This document shows, piece by piece, positions 31,522 through 41,615 of a stretch of DNA of 64,000 nt (positions within the stretch are counted from its first letter, which is position 1; each line of letters opens with the position of its first letter). The translations under genes were made by a program, and so were the position numbers. The notes under the pieces are model-generated. The model saw nothing but the letters and a program-made list of their open reading frames with translations. It did no database searches and was not told the DNA's origin. The stretch is from the NCBI GenBank assembly GCA_037447655.1, contig JBBHKE010000790.1, positions 126,001 through 190,000 of the forward strand. Reading direction: 5' to 3'. Source of the stretch: Zygnema cylindricum. Taxonomy: Eukaryota; Streptophyta; Zygnematophyceae; Zygnematales; Zygnemataceae.

Positions 31522-33198
31522 GTTTTTCTTGATGTCTCTTGCTGCTTCTCCTTCCTCTTTCAAACTTCGATGGTGGGATGGAGGGTAATCTCGGATTTCT
31601 CCGAACGACTTCATCTTCTCCCTTATCTGTGGAGTCCATCTCCAGAAGTTAATCATCCATTTTCGGTCTTTCCTCGATTTCTTCCTCGGTTTGAATCGGA
31701 TGCTCTGACTTCAAGAGAGGTTCACTCTCAGTCAATTTTTTCTCTTCCTCTGCAAGGGTAGGCTGAACCAAAGTTTGGTTAGAAGAATGTGAATCCAACT
31801 CATTTTCGGATTCAATTCTTATTTTAACTGGTTTAATGTATTTAAAGGTGTCTATGGACTTTCTTTCATCCATGACTACCAAGTGTTTTACTAGAATGAT
31901 TTCTTCTCTTCCGAGATCATAAACTCTATATCCCTTTACATTTTCATCATACCCAAGTAGGTATCCCGGCTTTCCCCTTGCATCTAACTTCCAATCAGAT
32001 TTTTTTGTGTTTAGAATAAACACTTGACTACCAAACACCTTTAAAAGTGAAATATTAGGTTTTCTCTCGGTTTATCTTTTAGAAGGTGTTTGTCCTTTTA
32101 CCGTTGAGGTAATGACTCTATTTTTGAGATAGTTAGGAAAATTCGTAGCTTCTGCCCAAAAAAAATTCCTTATCTTTTATCCGACAACATACTATGTGCA
32201 CTATTACTTAATGTCCGATCTAGTCTCTCGGCTTCACCGTTTTGTTCAGGATTTTTTGGAACGGTCTTTAGGTGTTGAACACCTTCCTCCTTCAAAAAAT
32301 CCTCAAACTCATTAGAGGTGTATTCCCTCCCATTATCACTCCTCACTCTCATTATAGGTGTCTCATGAAGCTTCTCGCTCCATGTTTTATACTCTTTTAA
32401 AAAGGCGAAGCCTCATATTTGTTTTTCATTAAATATACTCTAGAGTATCTTGACCAATCATTAATGATAGTTAGCATAAATCTTTTCCCTCCAACTGATG
32501 GCACTTTGGCCGGTCCCCATATGTCAGTATGTATCAAATCTAAGACCTTTTCACCCTTATGTTGTGGTTTTTGGGAAAGGCAATCTGTGGGATTTGCCTT
32601 GAGCACATCCACTACAATCATCCAAGGTCTCATTATCTCCAAAATGCATTCCCTCAACTACACCCATTTTCTTCATTTCTTTCAATCTATTTAGATACAC
32701 ATGTCCCAATCTTTTATGCCACATCATTAAGTCACTTACACCGGCATATTAAACTCCGGTCTTCCCATTTCTCAAATTCAGCGTAAACATTCTTTGGCTA
32801 CCCCTTTCAGCTGTGAAGTACACTTTATTCTCATAGCTAGCAACAAAAACTCGTTTCTTAGTACTAGTCTCAAAACCCTTATCATCTAAGACCGACGTAG
32901 AGAAAAGATTCTTGTTGAACTCTGGAATAAAAAAAACATCCGAGAAAGTGACTATGGATGTCTTACCATCAACTAAGACTCTCAAATCCACAGATCCCAC
33001 TAAATTAGTGGTTACTATTCTCCCATCCCTATACTCTATCTCTACAGTAGGAATCTTTCTCATTTTGGTAAACAATGGTTTTTCTCTACACAAATGCATA
33101 GAGGCTCCTGAATCAATAATCCACCATTCTTCAAGAGCTTCTTTTACTCCACTGAAAGCATACTTTTGCCTCCTTGGAATCCTCGGCTCACCTTTCAC
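31522..33198 (-). pseudogene. Copia E protease, integrase and linker
   Basis: From 33198: RRQKYAFSGVKEA, the protease site WIIDSGASMHLC (about 33080-33115), then integrase with a degenerate zinc domain (32600-32740, CSGCAQGK-like codons shifted out of frame near 32610). HTDIWGPAKVPSVGGKRFML follows (32440-32560), then RVRSDNGREYTS and PEQNGEAERLDRT (32170-32352; Gly-to-Glu and Asn-to-Asp changes near the catalytic Glu). The C-terminal GYDENVKGYRVYDL is in 31649-32038, with an acidic linker up to the Copia G junction. At least four frameshifts or stops split it. Confidence 0.82.
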
Positions 33199-34254
33199 CT
33201 CCAGCTCCTCGTCAAGGAGAAGTTCTCTATCATCCTCATCGGAATCCTCTCCATTAGTTGTGTTGCCACAAATGCCTTTTTTTTTCTTGCGGTTGATTTT
33301 CCGCTCTGCCCCTCTTTCAGTCTCAACTCTATTAGTTTAGTATTCTCCCAGCTTCTTACAAAAGCGACAGAGCCCCTTCGGAGGCCTTAATCCAGATTCG
33401 TTCGATTAGTTTCTTCTTCCTCCTCCACCAAAATTTCCATAAGGTTTCTTGGAATCCTTATCCCCCCAGCTAGTTCTAGCAGCTAATGCTTGAACACTTT
33501 TTCCTCCTTTCTGAATCTAAATTGTGCTTTGCCAAACCAAAATCATCCCCACAACGGAGTTCTATATCCATCGATGATCTGGAAAGTCCTGAACCCTATT
33601 AACAATATTTCCATAATCATTTGGGAGTTTCATCAACAAAGTATTCACCTTCTCTTTCTCGGTCTCCCTTTTCCTTGCACTCTCCAACTCTATTAATAAA
33701 CCGACCAAGTCATTACAAAAGTCCAACATCTTTCTCCCTTTGTACACATATGCCTATACCTTCTGATCAGCCAACTTTTGCTGCTAAATCATACCACTCT
33801 TGTAAATGTTGAAAAGAGCCTCCCACAACTTGTTCGCCGTATCCACATGAAAATGTAGCCACTGCTTGAGTGAGACGGCCGAGAATAAAATGAGTCGACA
33901 CTCTGTTATTGAAATCCCATTTTTCGGATGTCATTTGCCTCGGTTTTCAAAACATTTGCTGCAAGAATTGATGCAGTAGCCATTGGAGAGAGTTTCTCTT
34001 TCCCCTACTTTTTCGTTATGTCCAACAACATGCTTTCTCCAACATCCTCTACCACCTCTGCCTTCAGAGATCACCCTGTGAATCGCGATCCTCCAAACCT
34101 TGGTGAAACTCCCAAGTTTGTAGTTGGTCGACATACACAACCACTCACAATGCCCCATAGCCGTTTTTCAAACAATGCACCCTTCATTATGGTTTCCAAG
34201 TATATAAACCCTATTCCATTGAAATGGGCACCCTAGAAGGTGGTCCCATAACCT
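33199..34254 (-). pseudogene. Copia E gag
   Basis: On the minus strand, gag follows primer site 34240-34254 with PFQWNRVYILGNHNEG-type family sequence, in several frames. Capsid blocks include MYKGRKMLDFCNDLVGLLIE (33562-33747) and KLPNDYGNIVNRVQDFP. The zinc knuckle region near 33340-33390 is mutated (CHFC part lost; LCRFCKKLGEY-like). Plus-strand open frames 33928-34236, 32912-33340 and 33490-33696 are shadows. More decayed than C or F, as expected for the oldest host element. Confidence 0.75.
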
Positions 34255-34439
34255 ATAATTCTGTGACCTCCATTGGTCCATAGAATGTCCGGCATATATG
34301 AATTCTCTAGGATAATATTGGCACTTTTGACTCTGGCAATGAATAAGTGCCACCCAGGCACGCAAAAACTCTGATTGACTACACCCCTGTGTATCATGGA
34401 CTCCTTTGAGTCCGCATCATAAAAAATCACTGAAATTGG

Positions 34440-35486
34440 TGTAGAAATTAATGGTTTTTAAGTATTTTCTAGGTCTGAATAGAAATAAAGAAGCCAAGGC
34501 AGTCTACCTCTAACTTCTCTCTCCAACTCTCAAACTTGTCGCAGTCACTAAGAAATTGGAGAGGAAGCTAGAGCCATGGCTACCTAGGCTATCCTCAGGT
34601 TTACGGGAAATTTATATTAGTCTAGGGATTAATTACTAAAAGATATGTGCCGGCGACAGGATTTGATCCTGGTACCTGCCGGCAGTCAGAGAGTACATAG
34701 CCGGTAGCCTTAGCCGTTAAGTCTATAAGTAGTGTTACGCAGTATATAGTACGATAATTATTTAAACATTTACACGTAGGATAAGTCATTTAACTATAAC
34801 TGTTAACGCGATACATAGATATGGTAGTGTAAAAGTACGAATTGCGGTACGGATAAGAAATCAATACCGCGCATTGATTTCGTAAGCGAAACAAATACCG
34901 CGCATGTATTTATTACGGCTACGATCAAATGCAAGTTTAATCGGACGGCCGAAATTAACGTCAGATCGCGGAAGGAGAATTCGGCGGTTTGTGGGCATCG
35001 CCACATCGGATGACACGTGGCGAAGTTACATTAGAGCGCGGCATCTCTGAGAATTAAAGGAGCGAATCCAGACATACCACGTGTCGACATTTTAGGCATG
35101 TCGTACAGTGTCCATACATAAAGTACACCGGCAGCTGTACTTTTGCGTACGGAACTGTAATCTGATTGGTTGTGTACATCAGTAGATAGAGTCTATGAGA
35201 GAGATAGGACTTAGAAAAATTTGAAGATAGGACCCTCTCTCCTAGAGAGCTTCTGTACAAAAGGTCAACTTTGACCCTCCATAACTTACTGTTCAGGGGA
35301 GCAAATTCAGAGATTCTTTTTGCTATCGACTCAAGGGAGTCTTGCCTTCATAAGAGTAAAGGTGGTCAGAGTTTTTGTTTGCCAAGTTGGCAGTTATTTT
35401 TGCTTAAACACAAAGGGGTCAGGATTATCCTAGAGGCTTCGTGGAAGCTGTCCACTCTGAGGACTTATGGAGGTCTCAGAGTTTTA
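34440..35486 (+). repeat. 5' LTR of Copia F
   Basis: This LTR starts TGTAGAAATT and ends TTTTA (the 3' copy ends TTTCA). An antisense tRNA-like module is at 34648-34723, with a complete T-stem-loop CAGGATCAAATCCTG (minus strand). Two G-boxes (about 35016 and 35079) and the leader hairpin array (35290-35394) follow. Confidence 0.93.
34648..34723 (-). other. tRNA-like module in LTR F (antisense)
   Basis: The minus strand reads ACTTAACGGCTAAGGC (box A/D-arm-like), then about 50 bases later CAGGATCAAATCCTG, a perfect 5-bp T-stem with loop. GCCGGC segments flank it on both sides. The 3' LTR copy is at 40043-40119. Confidence 0.6.
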
Positions 35487-35501
35487 GGTTATGGGCCCAC
35501 C
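35487..35501 (+). other. Half-tRNA primer binding site of Copia F
   Basis: GGTTATGGGCCCACC abuts the LTR. It is the complement of GGTGGGCCCATAACC, the anticodon arm of plant-type initiator tRNA-Met. The same bases code for V-M-G-P-P in gag. Equivalent sites: A 2310-2324, B 6593-6607 (one mismatch), C 12453-12467 (one mismatch), E 34240-34254 (one mismatch). Confidence 0.85.
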
Positions 35502-36573
35502 CTCTAGGGTACCAATCTTTAATGGAATTGGCTTCATATACTGGGAAAGTATGATGATAAGAGCTCTATGCGAAAAAAGGTTTTGGGGGATAGTGAGTGG
35601 ACGATTGGGGCGTCCATCAAGTCTTGGAATTCCTCCAGGGTTTAAAGGAAGCAGATTCACCAAAAAAGAGGATTCACCTTCAACGGAGGAAACAAAAGAA
35701 GGAGAGGCGGTGGACAAAGGAAAGGAGAAGGAGGCGACCACACCAATAGCAACTGGTTTAGCATTCATGTCACCTATTCCGAGGAACGAGGAGAATGATA
35801 CTGAAACCTGGGACTTCAACAATATGGCGGCAAAGCACTTCATCTTACGCCATCTCACTCAAGGACTCGCATGTCCTCATGTGCAGGTAGAGAGGGCATT
35901 CGATCTTTGGATGGCTCTCATAGAGATGTACCGAAGTGGTACGATTCAGCAACAATAGTTGGCTGATCAGAAAGTTAAGGAGTATGTATACAAAGGGGGA
36001 AACATGTTGGATTTTTGCAATGAGCTTGCTACACTCTTCATGGAGCTAGAGAGTGCGGGAAAAGTTTTTAGTGAAAAAGGAAAGGTTAACTCTTTACTGA
36101 TGAAGTTACCTGATGAGTTCGAGAACATAGTCAACCGTGTGCAGGACTTGCCGAACTCAAGGTGGATATGGAACTCAGTGGTAGGGATGATTCTCGTTCG
36201 AGAGAATACGATTGAGATCCGAGGGGGAGGAAAGAGAGGCCAAGCCTTGGCAACAGCGACCGATTGGAGGAACAAGGATTCCTGGAAACCAGTCGGAAAC
36301 TATGGGGGTAGGGAGCAGAAAAAACAGGTTGACGAGTTCGGACCAAGGGCTCCCAAAGGTTTATGTCATTTTTGTAAGAAACCGGGGCACTATATGGCAG
36401 AGTGCACTAAGCTAACCGAGCTTCAGTTAAAGGAGGGGCACACCGGTGGTACCCCGAGAGGAAAGAAAAAGGCCCTTCTCACACAGGTACTTGAGGCGGA
36501 ATCCGAGGACGAGGACGATGAGCTCTTTTTGGATGAGGAGTTGCAGGAGAAAACTAAGGTTGAAATTCCATGA
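35491..36573 (+). pseudogene. Copia F gag
   Basis: The family start codon is in the LTR (ATGGAGGTC, about 35466), but TAG at the LTR/primer junction blocks it; the next ATG is 35491 within the primer site (MGPPSRVPIFNGIGFIYWES). Capsid-like sequence runs to TAG at 35956 (after a Gln run), then 35959-36573 with YKGGNMLDFCNELATLFMEL and the CCHC knuckle (CHFCKKPGHYMAEC) at 36364-36405. An acidic linker (SEDEDDELFLDEEL) ends at TGA 36571, where relatives have Arg. Three nonsense codons, no shift. Confidence 0.87.
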
Positions 36574-38240
36574 AGGCAGAAATGTGCTTACGGTGGATTA
36601 AAAGGTGAAGCAGGCTTGATTATAGATTCAGGTGCCTCAATGCACATGTGTAAAGATAGACAGTTTTTCACTAAGATAAGAAAGATTCCCACCGTAGAGA
36701 TAGAGTACGGGGATGGGAGGATAGTCACCACTACTCTTGTAGGATCGGTAGATCTGAAAGTGTTAGTAGAAGGAAAGACATCCATATTAACATTCTCCAA
36801 TGTATTGTTTATTCCGGAGCTGAACAAAAACCTTATCTCTACATCTGTATTAGATGATAAGGGTTTTTTTACTAGCACTAGGGAAGGAGTCTTTACTGCT
36901 AGTTTTGAGAAGGATGTCTATTTCATTGCTGAGAAAGGTAGCCATGGGATGTTTAGCCTAATCTTAAGTAATGAAACGAAAAAACTTTATTATGCTGGTG
37001 TTCATGATATTATGATGTGGCATAAGAGGCTTGGGCATGTGAATCTAGATAAGTTAAGAGAGATGAAAAAGATGGGAGTGGTGGAAGGGATTCAGTTCAG
37101 TGAGAGTGATGATATAAGTGATTGTAGTGGGTGTGCTCAAGGTAAAGCACACAGATTACCCTTTCCTAAAACAGCCACCTACAAGGGGGAAAAACTTCTA
37201 GATCTAGTACACACACATATTTGGGGACCGTCTAGAGTGCCCTCACCGAAGGGAAGAGATTTATGATGACTATAACTGATGATTGGTCTCGGTATTCCCG
37301 GGTGTATTTTTTGAAAAACAAGTCAGAAGCTGAGGATTGTTTTAGACAATATAAAGCATGGAGTGAAAAACTCCATGAAACTCCAATCAAGAGAGTAAGG
37401 AGTGACAATTGTGGAGAGTATACTTCTAACCAGTTTGAGGATTTTTTTAGGGAAGATAGGGTTCAACACCAAAAGACAGTTCCAGAAAATCCGGAACAGT
37501 ATGGGGTAGCTGAAAGGTTAAATAGAACACTAAGTGATAGTGCTAGAAGTATGTTGTCGGATAAAAAGATAGGAAAAAGGTTTTGGGTAGAAGCAATGAA
37601 CTGTGCTAATTACCTCAAAAATATAATTCTTACTTCACCTATAAAAGATCAAACACCTTATGAGAGATGGACAGGCCGGAAACCAGACTTATCTCATTTA
37701 AAGGTTTTCGGCAGTCAAGTATTCAGTCTAGATACAGATCGGTCTAATTGGAAGCTAGATCCTAAAAGAAAACCGAGATACTTATTAGGATATGATGAGG
37801 ATGTTAAAGGATATAGAGTTTATGATCTAAAATATGAAGATATAATCTTAGTAAAGCATCTAGTAGTTATGGATGAAGGAAAGTCTGTGGATCCCTTCAA
37901 ATATACAAAGTCAATAAAAATCAGATTTGAGTCAGAAAATTCTGATGACTTTGAGCTTCCTAACTACCCAGGTTTTCGAGACGATGACATTCTTGCAGGT
38001 ACAAATAAGAATGAAAAGGACTCGGCTGTGGAAGCTTCACTGACAACTCTACCCGAAGCGGAAGACAAGGTGGAAATTGATTCGGAATCAAGGGATAGGG
38101 GAGAAACCGAGTTTGTTCGAAAGAATCCACGAGAACCATCTATTCCGGCCTCAGATTTTGAAGGGGGAAGGAGAAGTAGTAAAAGACTACAAGAAAAACA
38201 GTTTAATAACAAGGTAACAAAACTATCTCATCAAGATGAA
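36574..38240 (+). pseudogene. Copia F protease and integrase
   Basis: The protease site LIIDSGASMHMC is at about 36619-36650. The integrase zinc domain is intact (WHKRLGH, CSGCAQGK). The first catalytic Asp is His here (HTHIWGP instead of HTDIWGP, about 37212-37230). A one-base loss near 37245-37262 shifts the frame before MMTITDDWSRYSRVYFLK (37263 on). The second Asp (RSDNCGEYTS) and Glu (PEQYGVAERLNR) remain. GYDEDVKGYRVYDL and an acidic variable tail (EDKVEIDSESRDRGETEF) lead to the RT boundary. Loss of a catalytic Asp makes this integrase inactive independent of the stops. Confidence 0.88.
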
Positions 38241-39821
38241 CCTCAAACTTATGGAGAGGCGATGACTTGTCCAGAAAGAAATCGGTGGAAGACAGCCATC
38301 AATGAGGAGATGGCTTCAATCATGACAGTCGATACTTGGGAGCTGGTGGATTGTCCACCTAACCGAAAACCAATCGGTTGTAAGTGGGTTTTAAAATAAA
38401 AACTTAACCCAGATAACACAATCGAGCGCTACAAGGCCAGACTAGTGGCAAAGGGATTTACACAAAAGGAGGGAATTGACTACGAGGATACCTTTGCCCC
38501 AGTGGTCAGATTTCCCTCCGTCCGCATACTTCTCAATTTAGCAGCAGCGGAAGACATGGAAGTGCACCTGATGGACATCAAAACAGCCTTTTTGCATGGA
38601 GAATTGGAACAGGGGATCTTCATGCGACAACCCGAAGGGTTTGTGGAAGAAAGAGAGGAGAGTAAGGTATGCCGGCTGATTAAATCTCTTTATTGTTTGA
38701 AACAGGCGCCTCGACAGTGGAATAAGAAGCTTGATGAGTTTCTTACCGGTCTGGGATATATCCGGATCAGCTCACATCACTCAATCTATGTTTTCGAAGA
38801 TGAGGAAGGTTTTATATTTATTGCAATTTATGTTGATGATTTGCTTGTTTTAAGTAAATCAATGGAAAAAATTAATAAATTGAAAACCGATCTTAAGGGG
38901 AGATTTGAAATGAAGGATATGGGGGAAGCAAAATATATTTTGGGAATTCAACTAGAGAGAGACCGAAAAAGAAAAATTATAAGATTGACTCAAAAGGAAG
39001 CAATAGGGAACATGCTTGAAAAATTTCAAATGGATAAAGCTAATAGTTGTACAACTCCAATGGAATTGAAGAACGGAAGTGAGGGGAGTGAGGAAGGAGT
39101 CATAGTCTTAGACGAGGAATTATCTCCTGAAGAACAGAAGTTCATGCAGACTATTCCTTACAGGCAAGTAGTGGGAAGTCTAATCTATTTTATGAATTGT
39201 ACCCGGTCGGATTTAGCTGCAGCCGTAAGAGTGCTGAGTAGAAGTCTAAATGCTCCCACTAAGAAGGATTGGGAGGCAGCTAAGAGAGTTCTTAGATACT
39301 TGATAGGAAATAGGGATCTATGGTTGCATTTGGGTGGGGAGAATACTGACATCACTACTTGGAGTGATGCTAGTTATGGTGATGCTCCGATGAGGAGATG
39401 CACTTCTGGATATGTATTATATGTGGGTGATGGGGCTTGCTGTTGGAGTAGCAAACAGCAAAAGGTTATTGCTCAGTCCACCATGGAGGCTGAGTATATG
39501 GCCTCTTGCTCTGCTGTAAAAGAATTGATGTGGGTCAAATCTTTACTTGGTGAACTTGGTCATCTTAAGAGTGGTGTGCAGAAAATATTTTGTGATAATC
39601 AAGCAGCAATCGCTATTTCTGCCAATCCTAAACATCATTTTAAAGCTAAACACATGGACATTAGACTCAACTTTGTTAGAAAGAAAGTAGAAAATAAAAT
39701 AATCAGTTTAGAGTACCGACCACATAGTGAGATGGTAACACATATGATGACCAAACCTGTGCCTTCCCCTAAGCAAATTTTCTGTAGGGAGAAGTGTGGT
39801 CTGAAATTAAAGATTGACTAG
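38241..39821 (+). pseudogene. Copia F reverse transcriptase and RNase H
   Basis: The pre-RT block TWELVDCPPNRKPIGCKW ends at a TAA near 38397. From 38400 the frame reopens through RYKARLVAKGFTQKEG, MEVHLMDIKTAFLHGELE, CLKQAPRQW and the catalytic IYVDDLLVLSKS (about 38823-38860), then TIPYRQVVGSLIYFMNCTR. RNase H shows TWSDASYGDA, QSTMEAEYMASC, FCDNQAAIAISANP and KHMDIRLNFV. It ends at TAG 39819, followed by the purine tract AAAATAAGGGGAGTG. Catalytic residues of both domains appear intact. Confidence 0.9.
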
Positions 39822-39834
39822 AAAATAAGGGGAG

Positions 39835-40881
39835 TGTAGAAATTAATGGTTTTTAAGTATTTTCTAGGTCTGAATAGAAATAAAGAAGCCGAAGCAGTCT
39901 ACCTCTAACTTCTCTCTCCAACTCTCAAACTTGTCGCAGTCACTGAGAAATTGGAGAGGAAGCTAGAGCCATGGCTACCTAGGCTATCCTCAAGTTTACG
40001 AGAAATTTGTATTAGTCTAGGGATTAATTACTAAAAGATATGTGCCGGCGACAGGATTTGATCCTGGTACCTGCCGGCAGTCAGAGAGTACATAGCCGGT
40101 AGCCTTAGCCGTTAAGTCTATAAGTAGTGTTACGCATTATATAGTACGATAATTATTTAAACATTTACACGTAGGATAAGTCATTTAACTATAACTGTTA
40201 ACGCGATACATAGATATGGTAGTGTAAAAGTACGAATTGCGGTACGGATAAGAAATCAATACCGCGCATTGATTTCGTAAGCGAAACAAATACCGCGCAT
40301 GTATTTATTACGGCTACGATCAAATGCAAGTTTAATCGGACGGCCGGAATTAGTGTCAGATCGCTGAAGGAGAATTCGGCGGTTTGTGGGCATCGCCACA
40401 TCGGATGACACGTGGCGAAGTTACATTAGAGCGCGGCATCTCTGAGAATTAAAGGAGCGAATCCAGACATACCACGTGTCGACATTTTAGGCATGTCGTA
40501 CAGTGTCCGTACATAAAGTACACCGGCAGCTGTACTTTTGCGTACGGAACTGTAATCTGATTGGTTCTGTACATCAGTAGATAGAGTCTGTGAGAGAGAT
40601 AGGAATTCGAAAAATTAGAAGATAGGACCCTCTCTCCTAGAGAGCTTCTGTACAAAAGGTCAACTTTGACCCTCCATAACTTACTGCTCAGGGGAGCAAA
40701 TTCAGAGATTCTTTTTGCTATCGACTCAGGGGAGTCTTGCCTTCACAGGGGTGAAGGTGGTCAGATTTTTTGTCTGCCAGGGTGGCAGTTATTTTTGCTT
40801 TAACACAAAAGGGTCAGGATTATCCTAGAGGCTTCTTGGAAGCTGTCCACTCTGAGGACTTATGGAGGTCTCAAAGTTTCA
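39835..40881 (+). repeat. 3' LTR of Copia F
   Basis: This 1,047-bp LTR is nearly identical to the 5' LTR and ends TTTCA then ATTGG. The leader hairpin array at 40685-40789 is the cleanest in the window: GCTC-AGGG-GAGC, GACTC-AGGG-GAGTC, CCTTCAC-AGGG-GTGAAGG and TGCC-AGGG-TGGCA. Confidence 0.93.
40685..40789 (+). other. Leader hairpin array with AGGG loops
   Basis: Four successive perfect or near-perfect stems, each closed by an AGGG loop, lie in the transcribed leader downstream of the probable promoter. Stem sequences differ between families while pairing is kept (CCTTCAC/GTGAAGG in F, GGCTACAC/GTGTAGCC in C, CCTCAT/GTGAGG in B). Likely an RNA structure of the genomic transcript; a packaging role is inferred. 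Confidence 0.65.
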
Positions 40882-41615
40882 ATTGGTTAGTTCAGTTTTA
40901 AATTATGGTTGGCCAAAGGAGGCCTATAAATACAGATACACTTTGGAGAGAGGCGGAAACCTAAATTTTCCTAAGTCCTAATCCCTCTCTCTGAACCTAC
41001 TAATAGTGAACCTTATTGAATAAAAAGACTGTAAGGTACAAGAAGGTACATGTAATGCTGTACTTCTTGTACATCCATAGTACGGCAAGGCCGCTCCGTT
41101 GACGCGTGTTAGTTCTCGAGCCGTAATTGCTAACTTTGTAATATCCATTGTCTAATCCTAGCTTGCCACGTGTTGTCCGTTGACATTTGATTACAAATAG
41201 CCAAATGACTTCTCCGTAATTTTGGTGCCAGTGCGAGCCGTCGATAGCGAACAACATTTAATTTCGTCCGTTGAAATTCGATGTTGTTTTGTTTTTTTCG
41301 TGCAATACTATTTTTTGTGCGGTTCAGTACGTTTTATGTTCACTTTGCCTTGTAATATGACTAAACCCGATTATATTCAACAATTCACCAAGATCTAATG
41401 GATAAGGTCAATGGCTACGTCGTACGACAATTATCCGATAGGACATGGCATCTATATATTGTAAGGGGCTATGTCTCCTACTTCTTATGCTTGTCTCCTT
41501 CTCTGCCTCAAAAAGCCATGGCTACGTGCCAGTCCTCAGTAACTACGACAAGTATGAGGACTGTAGTAAGCTCATAGACCATAAGAGATAGAATATAAAA
41601 TACCATTTTTCAACA

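Larger units (their letters stand above)
34440..40881 (+). mobile_element. Copia F, full-length, recent
   Basis: This is a 6,442-bp element with two LTRs of identical length (1,047 bp) and exact target duplication ATTGG (34435-34439, 40882-40886). It belongs to the family of A and K. Primer site, gag, protease, integrase, RT, RNase H and purine tract are present. Lesions: CAG-to-TAG at the LTR/primer junction, TAG near 35956, TGA near 36571, a frameshift near 37245-37262 and TAA near 38397. Confidence 0.95.
23694..41615 (-). mobile_element. Copia E, interrupted twice
   Basis: This minus-strand Copia element has its 5' LTR at the right (34255-41615, split by Copia F), primer site GGTTATGGGACCACC at 34240-34254, gag, protease-integrase, RT-RNase H (split by Copia G) and a truncated 3' LTR (23694-24160). 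Removing G and F with their target duplications restores collinearity with Copia C. The LTR starts TGTTGAAAAATGG at 41615 and 24160. The base run after 41615 is GTTCA, but the other end of E is lost, so its own duplication cannot be checked. Confidence 0.88.
34255..41615 (-). repeat. 5' LTR of Copia E, split by Copia F
   Basis: Excluding F and one target duplication, 34255-34439 plus 40887-41615 make a 914-bp LTR. It has a TATA-like CTATAAATA (40925-40933), a CCACGTGT G-box (41167), a tRNA-like module (41391-41455, plus strand, CTAATGGATAAGG) and leader hairpin remnants in 34330-34425. F landed in the leader, just downstream of the likely transcription start. Confidence 0.85.

Noticed and set aside
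33928-34236. 102-codon plus-strand open frame
   Set aside because: Antisense shadow of Copia E gag; the same antisense peptide pattern occurs over gag of C (12504-12719) and F (35484-35858).
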